64,000 nucleotides of DNA from contig NC_087068.1 in assembly GCF_963678635.1 (NCBI RefSeq), positions 10,360,027 to 10,424,026 on the forward strand, written 5' to 3'. Each line of letters opens with the position of its first letter. Position 1 is the stretch's first letter. The position numbers and the translations under genes were made by a program. Shown here in pieces: positions 53,626-64,000 of the stretch. The DNA is from Symsagittifera roscoffensis. Its lineage: Eukaryota; Xenacoelomorpha; Acoela; Convolutidae. The notes below the pieces were generated by a model. It was not told the origin of the DNA. It ran no database searches and saw only the letters and a list, made by a program, of their open reading frames with translations.

Positions 53626-56013
53626 ACATTTTTGATTATTTTCGACTGATTTAATACATTTTCTGTTAATGTTGAACTCGATTTCGCTCAGCGATTTTTA
53701 TTGGTTGAAAAACCCTCCCCTTGATTATTCACTCAGCAAGCCTGCTGCTATTCTTTTTTCCCATACAAACCCACAACCAAAATTGACCAATTCAGCAAAA
53801 AGCCACAGAGCAGGAAATGCCTGCTGTAGAATATTGTGCGTCTAAAGTAACCGTTGTTATTTCTTCAAAAAACAAAGAAGAAAAGAGACTTATTTTTTCA
53901 TACTTTTTTTGTATCTGCAGTGAGACCTCGGAAACTGAAGTTTTTTTGATTTCAACTGTTTGCATCATTCTTGTATACAAAATTTTTTTTTCTTAATCCT
54001 TTTCTCAAATTTGAATTTACTCTCTGAGAACCAGTTAGTTTTAAAATTTAGCGCAAAAGGAACGCCGACTATGATCAAGAACGATCTTAATCTTATCTCA
54101 CTGGAGCTATCATGAGTAATTATTCACACATAATCAGTTTTGATCAGTTGTGAAAAGCGTTCAGCCACTAGAACAAAATATAAAAACAATCGACAAGTGA
54201 AACTTGAAGGTGTCTTGATCAGAGAAAATGAGGTGATATAATCATGAAAACGTTTGTACAGAATGTTTGCTAAAACTATGGTCTAATAGAATGCTAACAA
54301 CCTCAGTCTCTTTTGATAACTAAAAAATCGAAAAAAAAACTTTTGTGTTATTGAGGTTTCAACTACTCCTTAAAATACTATTGAAAAAATTGCCCATTCT
54401 CTCGGCATCTAATTCGATTAAAAATTTTTTATTACTTCTCGTCGCCTTTTTTGATAACATATCGTTAGAACAAAAGCAGACCTTCAACACAAAATGGTAC
54501 AACAAAACGCATAAGAAAAACTGAGTTCAACTCACTGTATCAGCAGTTTTAGAGTGTCAGTTCATCCAAATACTCAATGCATTTCCTCCAAGATAAAACA
54601 AAACTGAAACCAAGAAAGAATTGAAAAAGACTAACCTTACAGCAGAAGTTACCTTCGGGTCGAAAGTTAACTTCTCTCTCGACAACTTTTTTCAAAAAGT
54701 GTTAGCTTAAACCAAACCAAAAGATAAGCCCGAGAGAAAAAGAGCAGCTGAATAGCTGCCAATTTATATAAACTTTTAGTATTATTACAATGATAATCTT
54801 TTTCATAACCCAACTACTCAAAAAAAATTCAATCAAAGGCAAAATCGATTGCATGAGTATCTCGAAGACTTCTTTATCTTTAATCACTACCGTTTTTAAT
54901 CATAATCACGGTTTAGCCTGATTCAGTTACTCTCCAAAATCAAAGTACTTAACACAACCCCGATACGTATAAGAAGTGAAAATGAGATTGACAGATATTC
55001 AATCAACGCAACCGGAGAACCAATGGATTCCTTTTGTTAAGATTTAAATTAAGTCCTCTTAAGGCCCTTATAGAACAAAAATCCTTGATTCAAGTCTGTT
55101 TCCCTGCCCATCATTTTTTTCTAGATTGCTGTCTCAAATTTCTAATTTTTATCCATCCATGAATTATAAGATGCATTTATTTGGCCTTCCCCTATTTTTT
55201 TCCTCTAAATACACGTAACAGGGTTGAATACAACAGGATTTTGACATCTTACCAACTATATTATCCATTTTGAAAATCTAAATTGGGATAGCATGAACAA
55301 AATTGAAACGTTTACAAAAAAGATCTTGATTCCTCGTAATTACTCCTGTTTTTTATCTCTCATCGTAATTACGAATAGCAAACGTTGTCTCTTTCATCTT
55401 TTTTTCCCAATGAAATTGAAAATCCATTTCTCATACGCACTTAACGAAACGTTTTTGGAATATACATTGGTTAATAACTTTATCATTGCTTTTAGCCGTA
55501 GTAACTAACACCAAAGACACTCTTCCTTTTTTAGCTATCTATGAAATACTAGCAATTTTATAACTAGTTCCTGTATTTCAACGCAATTAGTTTTGCCCCA
55601 TTTAAACAGTGCGAAAAAGTACTTGTCTTCGATTCTGACAGAATCCAAGTTTTTGTCATTTGCCAGAAAATTAGACAATGTTTGTTAGCTATTGCAAATT
55701 TCTGAAAACTTTTTTGAAATCCTTTTATAATAACTTGACAAAAATAACTGTAAAAAAAACTGGGCTCTTCTAAAACGATGCTAGAATATCGAAAATGTTT
55801 TAGATCGAAACCTCAATTGGTAGATTTAGAGCCGGAAATGGCTACTGTTGATCAATTTATGTCACAAGTAAACATTGTAATACCCTCAGAAGAACACCCG
55901 CAGTGCCAAGAAGGACACTTTTTTTGATACTCAGAAGAAATATCCTTTTTTGATATCTGCAGTGAGACATCAGATACTGCGTTTTTTATTGATAAAAATT
56001 GCACTAGTTAATA

Positions 56014-56180
56014 TCTATTTACCCTATATAGAACCAATGATCCCTCTGCATAATCAATGATCCCCAAGTATTAGCTAATGATCCCTTTATATAACCAAAG
56101 ATTCCTATGTATAACTGATGATCCCTATGTATAGCTAATGATCTCTATGAAAAACAAATGCTCGCTATATGGAACCACTG
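56014..56180. repeat. 20-bp minisatellite, about 8 degenerate copies
   Basis: Unit about 'aatgatccctatgtataacc', copies of 20-21 bp with several mismatches each. It abuts the ATC-rich 3' tail of the RTE-type element, so it may lie at its insertion site. Confidence 0.8.
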
Positions 56181-56439
56181 ATTCTTCATCTATTCATCAT
56201 CATCATCATATCCGGTTTACCGCTCTCCATAAAATACCGTCCTGCGGGTCAGCGTGGATGAAGCAACGTTCCTTGATATCATTTTTCATAACTTCTAATC
56301 AGGCCTTTTTTGGTTTCCCACTTCTTTTGATGAGGGAGATCTTCATCTCACTGGCAATTTTGAGGCATGAAGCGGAGAGAGCGCGCTCATCATGGCAAAA
56401 CCATCTGAGTCACCATGTCACACAAGTAGAGTTTATCAA

Positions 56440-57157
56440 GAATTTCACCTGGGTCATGAACATCCGACTTAACACCGCAGATCAAACAGATCATCGCACG
56501 GTCGTTTCGTTGGAGTCGTTGCAGATCTGATACGTTGGGACCCCAAGTTTCATTCCGTGTAGCATCGCTGACCATACACAAAAGAAGTACATTTTTCAGC
56601 GTATTCTAATTGAGATGTACCGCGAAGTTAGTTTCGGCATTAGTTAGCACAAAGGTACTTCCCAGAGTCCTTGAGGAGATCAAGCCCGATGCCTGAGATC
56701 AGGAACTTTGTCTTTTTTATGTTGACTCTCAGATTTTACTTTCCATTTCAATTTTCCAAATCCTGAGCCTAGCGATGCATTCTTTAAGTGTATCTGCCGT
56801 TATAATTTGGTCATCTGCATAGAGGAGCTTTCAAGGTACGCCTTTACTTTAACTGAACCGCTCTGAGAAGACTTCTAGGACGAGGATCGAACGAAGTGGA
56901 CTTAGAGCAGAGCCCTGATGTACACCGACACTCATTTTGACTTCTTCGCTGTACTGGCCGTTTACTCTAAGCCAACTGTGGGTATAACAATACATACCCC
57001 GGACGACCTGCACTGCCCATATTTCGACACAGAGATTTTGAGGGGCCATCTCAGCAACAACGCCAGACGGCACAGTGGCTTTGCCACAATTCATTTTGCT
57101 GATGGCCATGTATATCAATTCTATGAAATTTTCAGGTGGCTGTCTAGCAATCGACAC
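56440..57157 (-). pseudogene. RTE reverse transcriptase remnants
   Basis: The frame 56849-57157 includes 'MAISKMNCGKATVPSGV' (motif around the RT fingers, 'K..GKA.G.DG'-like with Ser for the usual Asp) and 'VGVHQGSALSP' (motif B). After a frame change, 'YADDQI' at 56821-56804 is the catalytic motif C. Later pieces ('VSDATRNETWGPN', 56390-56581) carry the thumb and C-terminal region. The stops between them make it inactive. Confidence 0.8.
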
Positions 57158-57350
57158 AGTCTTCTGGAGCGTCTCACTTGATCAATCAATTTTTACATTG
57201 GGAAGTCTGGCTTAGTGTTCAACCCACGCCTTCAGTTTATCGTTAACAAGGATAGCTAGCTCACCGGCATCACTCCACACACAACTCTACCCGAGATGTG
57301 TTGATTAGCGCTATCCATCTGCATAGCAATTTGAAGAACACTATCATCAT

Positions 57351-57740
57351 TTAGAGACGTTTTGTAAATTCTTCCTTCTCAGCAGTAGGTTTAGCAAGGT
57401 AAACAATATGTTTTGACTTCATCGAAGGCTTTATAAATCTTGAAACGTGCGCTTTTTTGGTCAACACAACAACTTGGTCAACTTGTTCATTCCACCACCA
57501 AGTTTCAGGTCTCCACATTTCAATCTTTGATAGACCACATACTTCAGTGGCAGCCCTCAGAGTCGGAAACTTCAAGCGAGACCAGACAAACTCAACGTGA
57601 ATGGTTGTATCATTTATAGACTGAACAGCTGACATCCCAGGTTTCCGAAGGGCCTCCTGGAATTGGTTAGCTATAGCAGCGTCTCTAAGGTTCCATGCGT
57701 GTATTTGAGGTATGAATTTGCACTTCTTCGCACACGACAA
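57351..57740 (-). pseudogene. RTE linker between endonuclease and RT
   Basis: 129-codon frame containing 'ETWWWNEQVDQVVVLTKKAH', the Trp-rich 'WWWN' segment normally found between endonuclease and RT in RTE and related elements, and charged helices. No catalytic motif is expected here. It ends at a stop shortly before the RT pieces. Confidence 0.7.
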
Positions 57741-57779
57741 TGTAATAATTTTGGAATAACTTTAACCTTAGAAACGGCA

Positions 57780-58445
57780 CTGCTAAAGGACTTACGATAA
57801 ATTATGAAGTACCGCTGCGTAGATGGGCCACCCGAGCCCTAAGAGATGAGATTGGAGTTGCTGAATATCTTCTTGAACCAGGTGTTGCTGAATACAATAC
57901 CGTTGGCAACAGCAAACTCCAGGAGACGTTAGCCGTCTGCAATACGCAAGCCGTAACAGTGTCCACTGTCTGCCTCTTGATAAACACCGGCAGTGGAGCC
58001 GACGTGTCCATTTCAGTCACTAACTGGGATTAGTATCTCAGAACCTGGAATCTTGGCAAAAAACAAAATGCAGTTGATCGAAGATAAGCTCGTTGATAGC
58101 GGCGATCAGGCTAGCTTGAGGAGCATAAACTGAAACAAAGGTTAGAACTCTACTTCCAATCATGAATTTGAGTATGCTAACTCTGTCCGAGATACGCTGC
58201 ACTTCAATTACCTCATCAGCCCAGGTTTCAGCAAGGAGCACGCCGGCTCCGCCAAAACCTGATTTGTTTGAACAGTAGTAGAAGCGGTATTCGTCACCAT
58301 GGCCTTTCATGGTTCGAACCTGATGAGTTGCCACAACACCTTTCCACCTGTGCTCTTGGATACCGCAATTGTTAAATTTTCTCCTCGATAGCCTCCAGCA
58401 CTCCTAGTTTTCAGGTTACCCACGTTCCATGTGGCAACTCTGAAT
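57780..58445 (-). pseudogene. AP-endonuclease domain of RTE-type element
   Basis: Reading down the minus strand: 'RVATWNVGNL' (about 58440-58410, endonuclease motif I), a frame change, then 'QEHRWKG' (motif with catalytic Glu), the frame 58038-58334 with 'SGFGGAGVLLAETWADEVIEV' (split by eye; strand-loop of the nuclease), and 'VSVYAPQ'. A further frame change leads to 'NGIVFSNTWFKK' and 'SGGPSTQRYFIIYRKS' (about 57905-57785), the C-terminal part. The domain nicks target DNA. At least two frameshifts are seen. Confidence 0.8.
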
Positions 58446-60545
58446 TTACTCAAGACCCGGTGGGGGTGGAGTTTTTATAATTTTCCGCAAGAACCACACC
58501 CTGCTTCCCACACCCAGGAGTAAGCCGAGCCAAGAGACATTACCCGCATTCTGCTTAATATGGCTACAGGAACCGACAATATGTGGTTTTGTTGAGTTCT
58601 TTGTCATAAGGTTGAAGCGGTTTTTTGATTTGTACGGAATTTTTCACATGTAAGAAATGCGTGCATGCTTCTAATGGGTGTAGATTTGGCTCTTTAACTG
58701 TTCAATGGACCTACATTTACAATCTATGCAAGTTTGGACGCCTGTATATATGTTTGATTAATTGCATTTTTGTCTGTTTGATGTATAAATAAAATTGTTT
58801 AGATGAAAAACTATATGCAAGCATATCTGTCCGTTTTTAAAATTGTTGAATTGCAGGAACCGTCTGTACGAAGGCTTCTTTGCTTGTTTTTTGGATTCAT
58901 GTAACAAAACATCTATCTATAATTTTATTGAGGAAAGTATCTACATAAATGACTAGGTGTTTTTTCAAAAATGTTTCAAAGCATTTTAGGACTACAAACT
59001 AGCACTAGATTTGAATCCTAAACAAACCATTCTTGTAATTTTTCTAATCTACCCGAGAAAACCTCTCTGAACACTTTAGATGTACTATGATTGTTTCTGT
59101 CTGTGCGTGCTTGTGTGATGTACATAGATTTGTTACGGAGATGCCTCGGAGCGTGTATAATTTGGATTCATCAAAAAATTGTAAATAAGTATGAGTAAAT
59201 GCATGCGCTCACCGATGTAGTATGTAATTTATGTTTTCAAATTAAATTGTGCGAGTGGCTTAAGTACAGGATAACATTTCGACATTTTTACCAGATTTTA
59301 CGCTTAAAATTCCATATATGTTTGCGTAAGTAATTATAATGGTATTTCTGAAAACATGAACGTTTTGTGTTTGTACCTCAAAAATCAGAAACATTTTTTG
59401 CATACATGTTAATTAAATTAGAAATTTTAAAGTGTCTTAAAGCGGTTAAAGTGTCTAATAAAGTGCCTAAATTTCAAAAACTTTAAATTTTTACACAATT
59501 TTGAAAAATAAAGACTGATAACTTCACCAAGTATAAGTACCGGGCTTTTTTGCAATTATAATTGTCATTTCAATCTATCTAAAGAAAAAATATATCCCCA
59601 AGAAATGATGTCATGACTTGATGAAAACTTTTTAAGGTTTTAACACCATATTCTCATCGCATATATCCTCATTTCAAACTGTTTATGATATTCAGTTTGT
59701 TTTTTTTTCTAAATTAAACTTCGTGCCGTTTTCAGTCATTCTAGGTTGTTCTGCTAAAAAAGAGATTTTTTTAAAGTGCTTTGAGCAGTTGTGCTTCCAT
59801 GAAACACTTTTTTTTCCTAATAATTTACGAAGAGCAAAATCAATGAACCTTCTGCTTGAGATCCATAAATCTTTTGATTTGACTTTATGTAGCCTAATTT
59901 TATTCTAAGGAGTTCGGAAAATATCTTGCTAGATTGTCCTTATTTGAAAATATCTTCAGAATTTTCAAAAATATCTGAAAATATCTTATGATTTTTTTCT
60001 CAGTTTTTTTCGAAAGAAGTTATTAGAAAACAATTGTTTTGAAACAAATAAATTAATTTTCAGTTTTGAATGTTGAGACTGCCTTCTTGGTAAGTTTGTT
60101 TTATCTGATTCGAAAGTAAACGGTCCTAACAGAGAGAAATGTTACAACAAAATCAAGAAAAATTGTGAGTTTTCTAAAAGGTTGGAAATTTTGATAAGAG
60201 AAACGTACCGAGATATCAGTCTCAATCGTCAAAACTGTGAAAGCAAAAATAAATGGGCAATTTTGTTCTGTTTTTTTTCTATTACCAGTTTTTTTGATAG
60301 GAAGTCATGCAAGTTCTATTAACAATAAAGTCAAAAAACGAAAACTAGGTAAAATTAACAAATAATTAAATTGCTTGATTATATAATTACTCATGAATTT
60401 TTTCTACAGATGCATGCGTTTAAAGTCGAAATCAAGCAACACAAATTTTCCAAATTTAATTTTTTTGCACGAAAAACTCGCACTTGATTGAAAAATATCA
60501 TATACATTGCAGAAAGAGGTAGTACTGAGATTGGAGGATTTCAAA
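57990..60545. repeat. Direct segmental duplication, copy 1 (RTE 5' part and upstream flank)
   Basis: Homologous over most of its length to 61110-63990. Shared landmarks in the same order: 'ccgacaatatg(t)gg' (58.57/61.66 kb), 'aagcata(t/a)ctgtccgtttttaa' (58.82/61.87 kb), 'tacgg(agatgcctc)' (59.13/62.18 kb), 'aagtaccgagcttttttgca'-like (59.54/62.69 kb), 'accgagatatcagtctcaa' (60.21/63.34 kb). AT-rich with no coding signal upstream of the endonuclease. Confidence 0.85.
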
Positions 60546-61110
60546 ATTAGATTTATATTACCTATATAAGCCATTAGGTAATTAGCGACGTATTCATCAA
60601 ATAACTAAACAATAACTTTATGTGATATATATTGCAATAGTTTACCTGCTTACACAGTTATTCAAAAACTTTTTTCTGTAATTTTCAGAACATTTTTACA
60701 CTGTCAAATTTCAATAACTCCCATCTACAAAATATTCAAGGGAACAAAAACGTAATTAACTAAAGCAGCCCTTGGTTAATGAAACTTTTAATAGTACAAA
60801 AATATTCATAAACATGCTAAGCATTATCACCAAGTTTGATTTCCATTTTTCGCAACAAGACACTCACATAAAATCACACAATTTCACCAAAGCCTTTAAC
60901 CCCACTTTGTTGTTTTACATCAAGCCTGCAATAATTATTCTGTGAAAAATTCATATCGAGTCCTACGAAACACTGAGGCACAGCCGGTTGGTTTATCGGA
61001 CAATAGCTAACCCTGCGTTGCTCACCGCTACGCGCTCCTCTGGAACGCCTCCCGCAGGTGTAGTCACTGCTTTCCAGTTTGAACTGCTTTAACATTAAAA
61101 ATTGCTTTAT
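60546..61110. other. Spacer between the two duplication copies
   Basis: AT-rich sequence, then a less AT-rich patch (60960-61075) with 'gctcaccgctacgcgctcct' and 'ggaacgcctcccgcaggtg'. Apart from a minus-strand frame that runs into the duplicated RTE fragment, no coding signal is seen. Confidence 0.3.
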
Positions 61111-63990
61111 TCGTGTCCACTGTCTGCCTCTTGATAACACCGGCAGCGGAGCCGACGTGCCCCTTTCAGTCACTAACTAGGATTAGTATTTAAAATCTGG
61201 AATTTCAGCAGAAGCAAAATGAAGTTGATCGAAGAAAAGCATAAACTGAAACAGAGGTGAGAAATCTACTTCCATTCATGAATTTGAGTAGGATGATACT
61301 GTCCGAGAAACGCTGCATTTCAATTACTGCATCAACCCAGGTTACAGCAAGGCGCACACCGGCTCCGCCAAGACATGGTTTGTTCGAACTGTAGTAGAAG
61401 CTGTACTTATCGCCCTGGCCTTTCATGCTACGGAGCTGGTTAGCTGCCACATCAACTTTCCACCTGTCCTCTTGAACACCGCAATTGTTAAACTTTCTCC
61501 TCAAAAGCCTCCGGCATTCCTAGTTTTGAGGGTTCCCACGCTCCTAGTGGCAACTTTGAGTTTACTCAAGACCGGGGTGCTTGTACAATTTGCCGCAATG
61601 ACCGGACCCTGCTTCCCACACCCAAGAGTAAGCCATTGCTTAGTATGGCTGCAGGAACCGACAATATGGGTATTTTTGAGGTCTTTTGCATTAAGATGAA
61701 GCGGATTGGATTTTTGAACGGAAGAGAATTGCTTACATTGGCTCTTTAAATGTACAATGAACCTACATTTACGATCTATGTATGCCTGTATGTATGTTTG
61801 ATTGTTTGCATTATTGTCTGTTTGATGTAAAAACTAAAATTGTTTAGATGAATAGCTATATGCAAGCATAACTGTCCGTTTTTAAAATTGTTCAGTTGCA
61901 TGGGTCTTCTGTATGTAGGACTATTTGTTTTTTTTCTTTTATGTAATAAAACATCTATCTATCAATTTATTGAGGAATATATCTACATAAATAACGAGGT
62001 TTATTTTTAAAAGAGTTTCCAAGCATTTTAAGATATGTAACCGTCATTTGATTTAAATCCTAAACTAGCGATTCTTTTAACTTTTCTAATCTGTTCGAGA
62101 ATACTTCTCTGGACACTTTAGTTGTACTATGATTGTTTTTGTCTTTGCGTGCTTATGTGATGTACATATACTTGTTACGGAGATGCCTCCTAGTGTGTAT
62201 AATTTGGAATCAACAAAAAACGTAGGTAAGTATGAGTAAATGCATGCGCTCGCCAAAACAGTATGTAAATTATGTTTTCATGTTAATTTGTACGAGTGCC
62301 TTGTACGAGTGAATTTGCTTAAGTAAAGTTGAAGGTTATCTTTGTGAACTTTTTCGTTCATTTTAATTAATTTTGGTTCTTTTTTTTTCAACTTTCTCAA
62401 TAAAAACTTTCATTTATGCGACAATAAAATAGATTGAGATGTAGAAATGATATTTATATAAAGTTATTAATTAAACTCAATATTGTTTTTAGTAAATTGT
62501 CAAGAGGACCTAAATTAAGTTTAAACCTCAAAAGCCTGAAAATATTTGCATACATGTTAATTAAAATCGAATTTTTTGTTTTTTGAAGTGTCTTGAAGTG
62601 TCTATTAAAGTTTTTTTGGCATAAATATCAAAAACACTTCATTTTTCACACAATTTTGAAAATTCAAGAGTGGTAGTTTCACCAAGTTTAAGTACCGAGC
62701 TTTTTTGCATCTACAATTTTCATTTCAATCTATCTAAAGAAAAACCTCACCTGAAGAAATGATGTCATGGACTGCTGGAAAATTTTTGAGGTTTTAATAC
62801 CATTTTCTCATAACATATACCCTCATTTCAAACTGCTTATGATATTCAATATGTTTTTTTTTTCTAAATTAAACTTGGTGCCGCTTTTAGTGATTCTAGA
62901 TTACTCTACTAAAAATGAGATATTTTCACAGTGCTTTGAACACATGTGCTTCCATAAAAAACGTATTTTTCCTAATAATTTACGATGAGCAAAATCAGTG
63001 AACCTTCTGCTTGAGATCGATAAATCTTTTGATTTGACTTTATGTAGCCTAATTTTATTCTAAGGAGTTTGAAAGATATCTAGCTAGGTTGTCCTTATCT
63101 TAAATTATCTTAGGAATTTCTGAAAATGTCTTAAAAATTTTAGGATTTTTTTTCTCAGTTTTTTTGAAAGAAATTGTTAGAAAACATTTGTTATGAGATA
63201 AATAAAAATTTTTTTTTCAGTTTTGACTGTTGAGACTGCCTTCTTGGCAACTTTGTCTCTTGTAATTTGAAAAAACTGTTAAAACTAAATCAAGAAAACC
63301 TTTGGTTTCTTAAAATAATTTGAAATTCTGATAAGAAAAACGTACCGAGATATCAGTCTCAACCGTCAAAACTGTGAAAACAAAAATAAATGGGTAATAT
63401 TTAGTGTTTTTTTCTACCAATTTTTTCAAAAAGAAATGATGCAAGTTCTATTAACAATTACATCAAAAGATGAAAACTATGTAAAATGAACTAACATTTA
63501 AATCGCATGAGTTTGTATAGCAGTCACAGTTCTCAAGCTACTCAGAAATTCACAATGTCTAAAAAATTGAGAGAAAATGAATAGATATTGGTGAAAAAAA
63601 TATATTTAGAGATTAATAGGTTTGGATGCAAGAAAAAATTAAAATTTTATTTTAAAACTGCACCATATATGCATACTGAGAGTTATTGGATGCTACGAAA
63701 CAGAAACAAAAGTTTTTCATTTATGTTTTGAAACAGTAATGGCTGGTCTGTCGTTTACTTTGAAACCCAGGAGCTACACGTTGAGTCTTCGTGTGTTAAC
63801 AACCAATTTGAGTGTTAACTTATTTGGTTACTCCTGATGATTTTATAGAAATAGCTGCGTTTAAAGTCGAAATCAAGCAAAACAAAATTTTGAGATTTAA
63901 TTTGTTTGCACTAAAATTCACACATGATAGAAAATTATCATAAGCATCGCAGAAAAAAGTATTAGTGAGATTGAAGGAATTCATGTTTAG
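61110..63990. repeat. Direct segmental duplication, copy 2 (to window end)
   Basis: Second copy of 57990-60545, offset about 3.05-3.15 kb, growing to about 3.44 kb at the right end because copy 2 has roughly 300 bp extra near 63.5-63.85 kb. The right border may lie beyond the window. Confidence 0.85.
61130..61560 (-). pseudogene. RTE endonuclease fragment, second copy
   Basis: Frame 61205-61504 matches the copy-1 endonuclease: 'QEDRWKVDVAANQLRSMKGQ' and 'GGAGVRLAVTW'. Motif I, 'ATWNVG' in copy 1, is here 'ATRSVG' (both Trp and Asn changed). No RT sequence follows downstream, so it is a 5' fragment only. Confidence 0.75.
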
Positions 63991-64000
63991 ATTTTTTTGA

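Larger units (their letters stand above)
41740..56010. repeat. Array of degenerate 1.2-1.5 kb repeats
   Basis: A block containing 'gcagaagttaccttcgact', 'caagcccgacagaaaaag' and 'taccaatttatatcaaat' recurs in the same order near 43.81, 47.53, 49.05, 50.53, 51.77 and 54.64 kb, with a partial copy near 45.83 kb. The 47.5-51.8 kb spacing is 1.52, 1.49 and 1.24 kb. Other shared blocks: 'ctcaaaccgagagtcta' (46.54, 49.90, 51.15 kb), 'gcctgctgctggtttatttt' (45.34, 46.87, 53.74 kb), 'ccgccgactatga' (41.83, 54.06 kb). No copy has a convincing reading frame. It could be a decayed satellite or remnants of one transposon family. Confidence 0.75.
56187..58480 (-). mobile_element. RTE-type non-LTR retrotransposon, degenerate
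   Basis: Minus-strand order: AP-endonuclease pieces (58.4-57.8 kb), a linker, reverse transcriptase pieces (57.3-56.5 kb) and a 3' tail of ATC/GAT repeats (56.19-56.21 kb), as in RTE-clade elements, which end in short tandem repeats. Stops and frame changes break every domain. It inserts by target-primed reverse transcription. Its 5' end is unclear because the flank is duplicated (see 61.1-64 kb). Confidence 0.8.

Noticed and set aside
59723-62988. Small plus-strand frames present in both 3-kb duplication copies (59723-59908 and 62767-62988)
   Set aside because: Their similarity follows from the DNA duplication; ends and starts differ, composition is AT-driven, and no motif is seen.
1-64000. 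CRISPR array, tRNA or rRNA genes, bacterial operons
   Set aside because: No spaced palindromic repeats, no tRNA-like cloverleaf or rRNA segment noticed, and splice sites and animal transposons point to a eukaryotic genome.

Overview
The window looks like nuclear DNA of an invertebrate animal. The evidence is a spliced gene with canonical GT/AG junctions, an AIG1/GIMAP-type GTPase domain fused to a RING-like finger, FLYWCH/MULE and RTE-type transposons, Ty3/Gypsy-type pol sequence, and long AT-rich introns and repeats. I cannot place the lineage from the sequence alone. I saw no tRNA, rRNA or CRISPR array.

Region 1 (1 to about 21.3 kb) is less AT-rich than the rest and is filled by plus-strand, decayed retroelement coding sequence. 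From 1 to about 11.7 kb lies a Ty3/Gypsy-type element: gag with a coiled coil and two CCHC knuckles, retropepsin, reverse transcriptase with YVDD, RNase H, and then a 2.3-kb direct tandem duplication carrying the integrase module twice. After the integrase come an acidic tail and a broken macro-domain (ADP-ribose-binding) sequence. From 12 to 19.8 kb a further series of plus-strand broken ORFs follows. One is a coiled coil plus SGNH-type hydrolase; another (395 codons, intact) may be a second, degenerate hydrolase-like protein; the rest I do not recognise. The same style of coding sequence and the same strand suggest a very large retroelement with accessory genes, but no LTR pair is visible.

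Region 2 (about 21.4 to 37.8 kb) is the main host gene, on the minus strand. Eight exons join in phase into a 925-residue protein: RING-like finger, AIG1 GTPase, then a long coiled-coil stalk. The stalk exons have been multiplied by local duplications: two tandem 42-nt microexons, two paralogous coiled-coil exons that share their last 13 codons, and a duplicated terminal exon. The largest intron holds a small inverted-repeat element.

Region 3 (about 38.3 to 41.3 kb) has a 62-bp minisatellite (8 copies), then a frameshifted FLYWCH-MULE transposase flanked by inverted arrays of short 'ggtatcttttg'-like motifs, a MULE-type DNA transposon.

Region 4 (about 41.7 to 56.2 kb) is an AT-rich array of degenerate repeats with a period of roughly 1.2 to 1.5 kb. 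It contains one eroded gag fragment and ends in a 20-bp minisatellite. Region 5 (56.2 to 64 kb) holds a decayed RTE-type non-LTR retrotransposon on the minus strand and a roughly 3-kb direct duplication of its 5' part and upstream sequence that reaches the window end.
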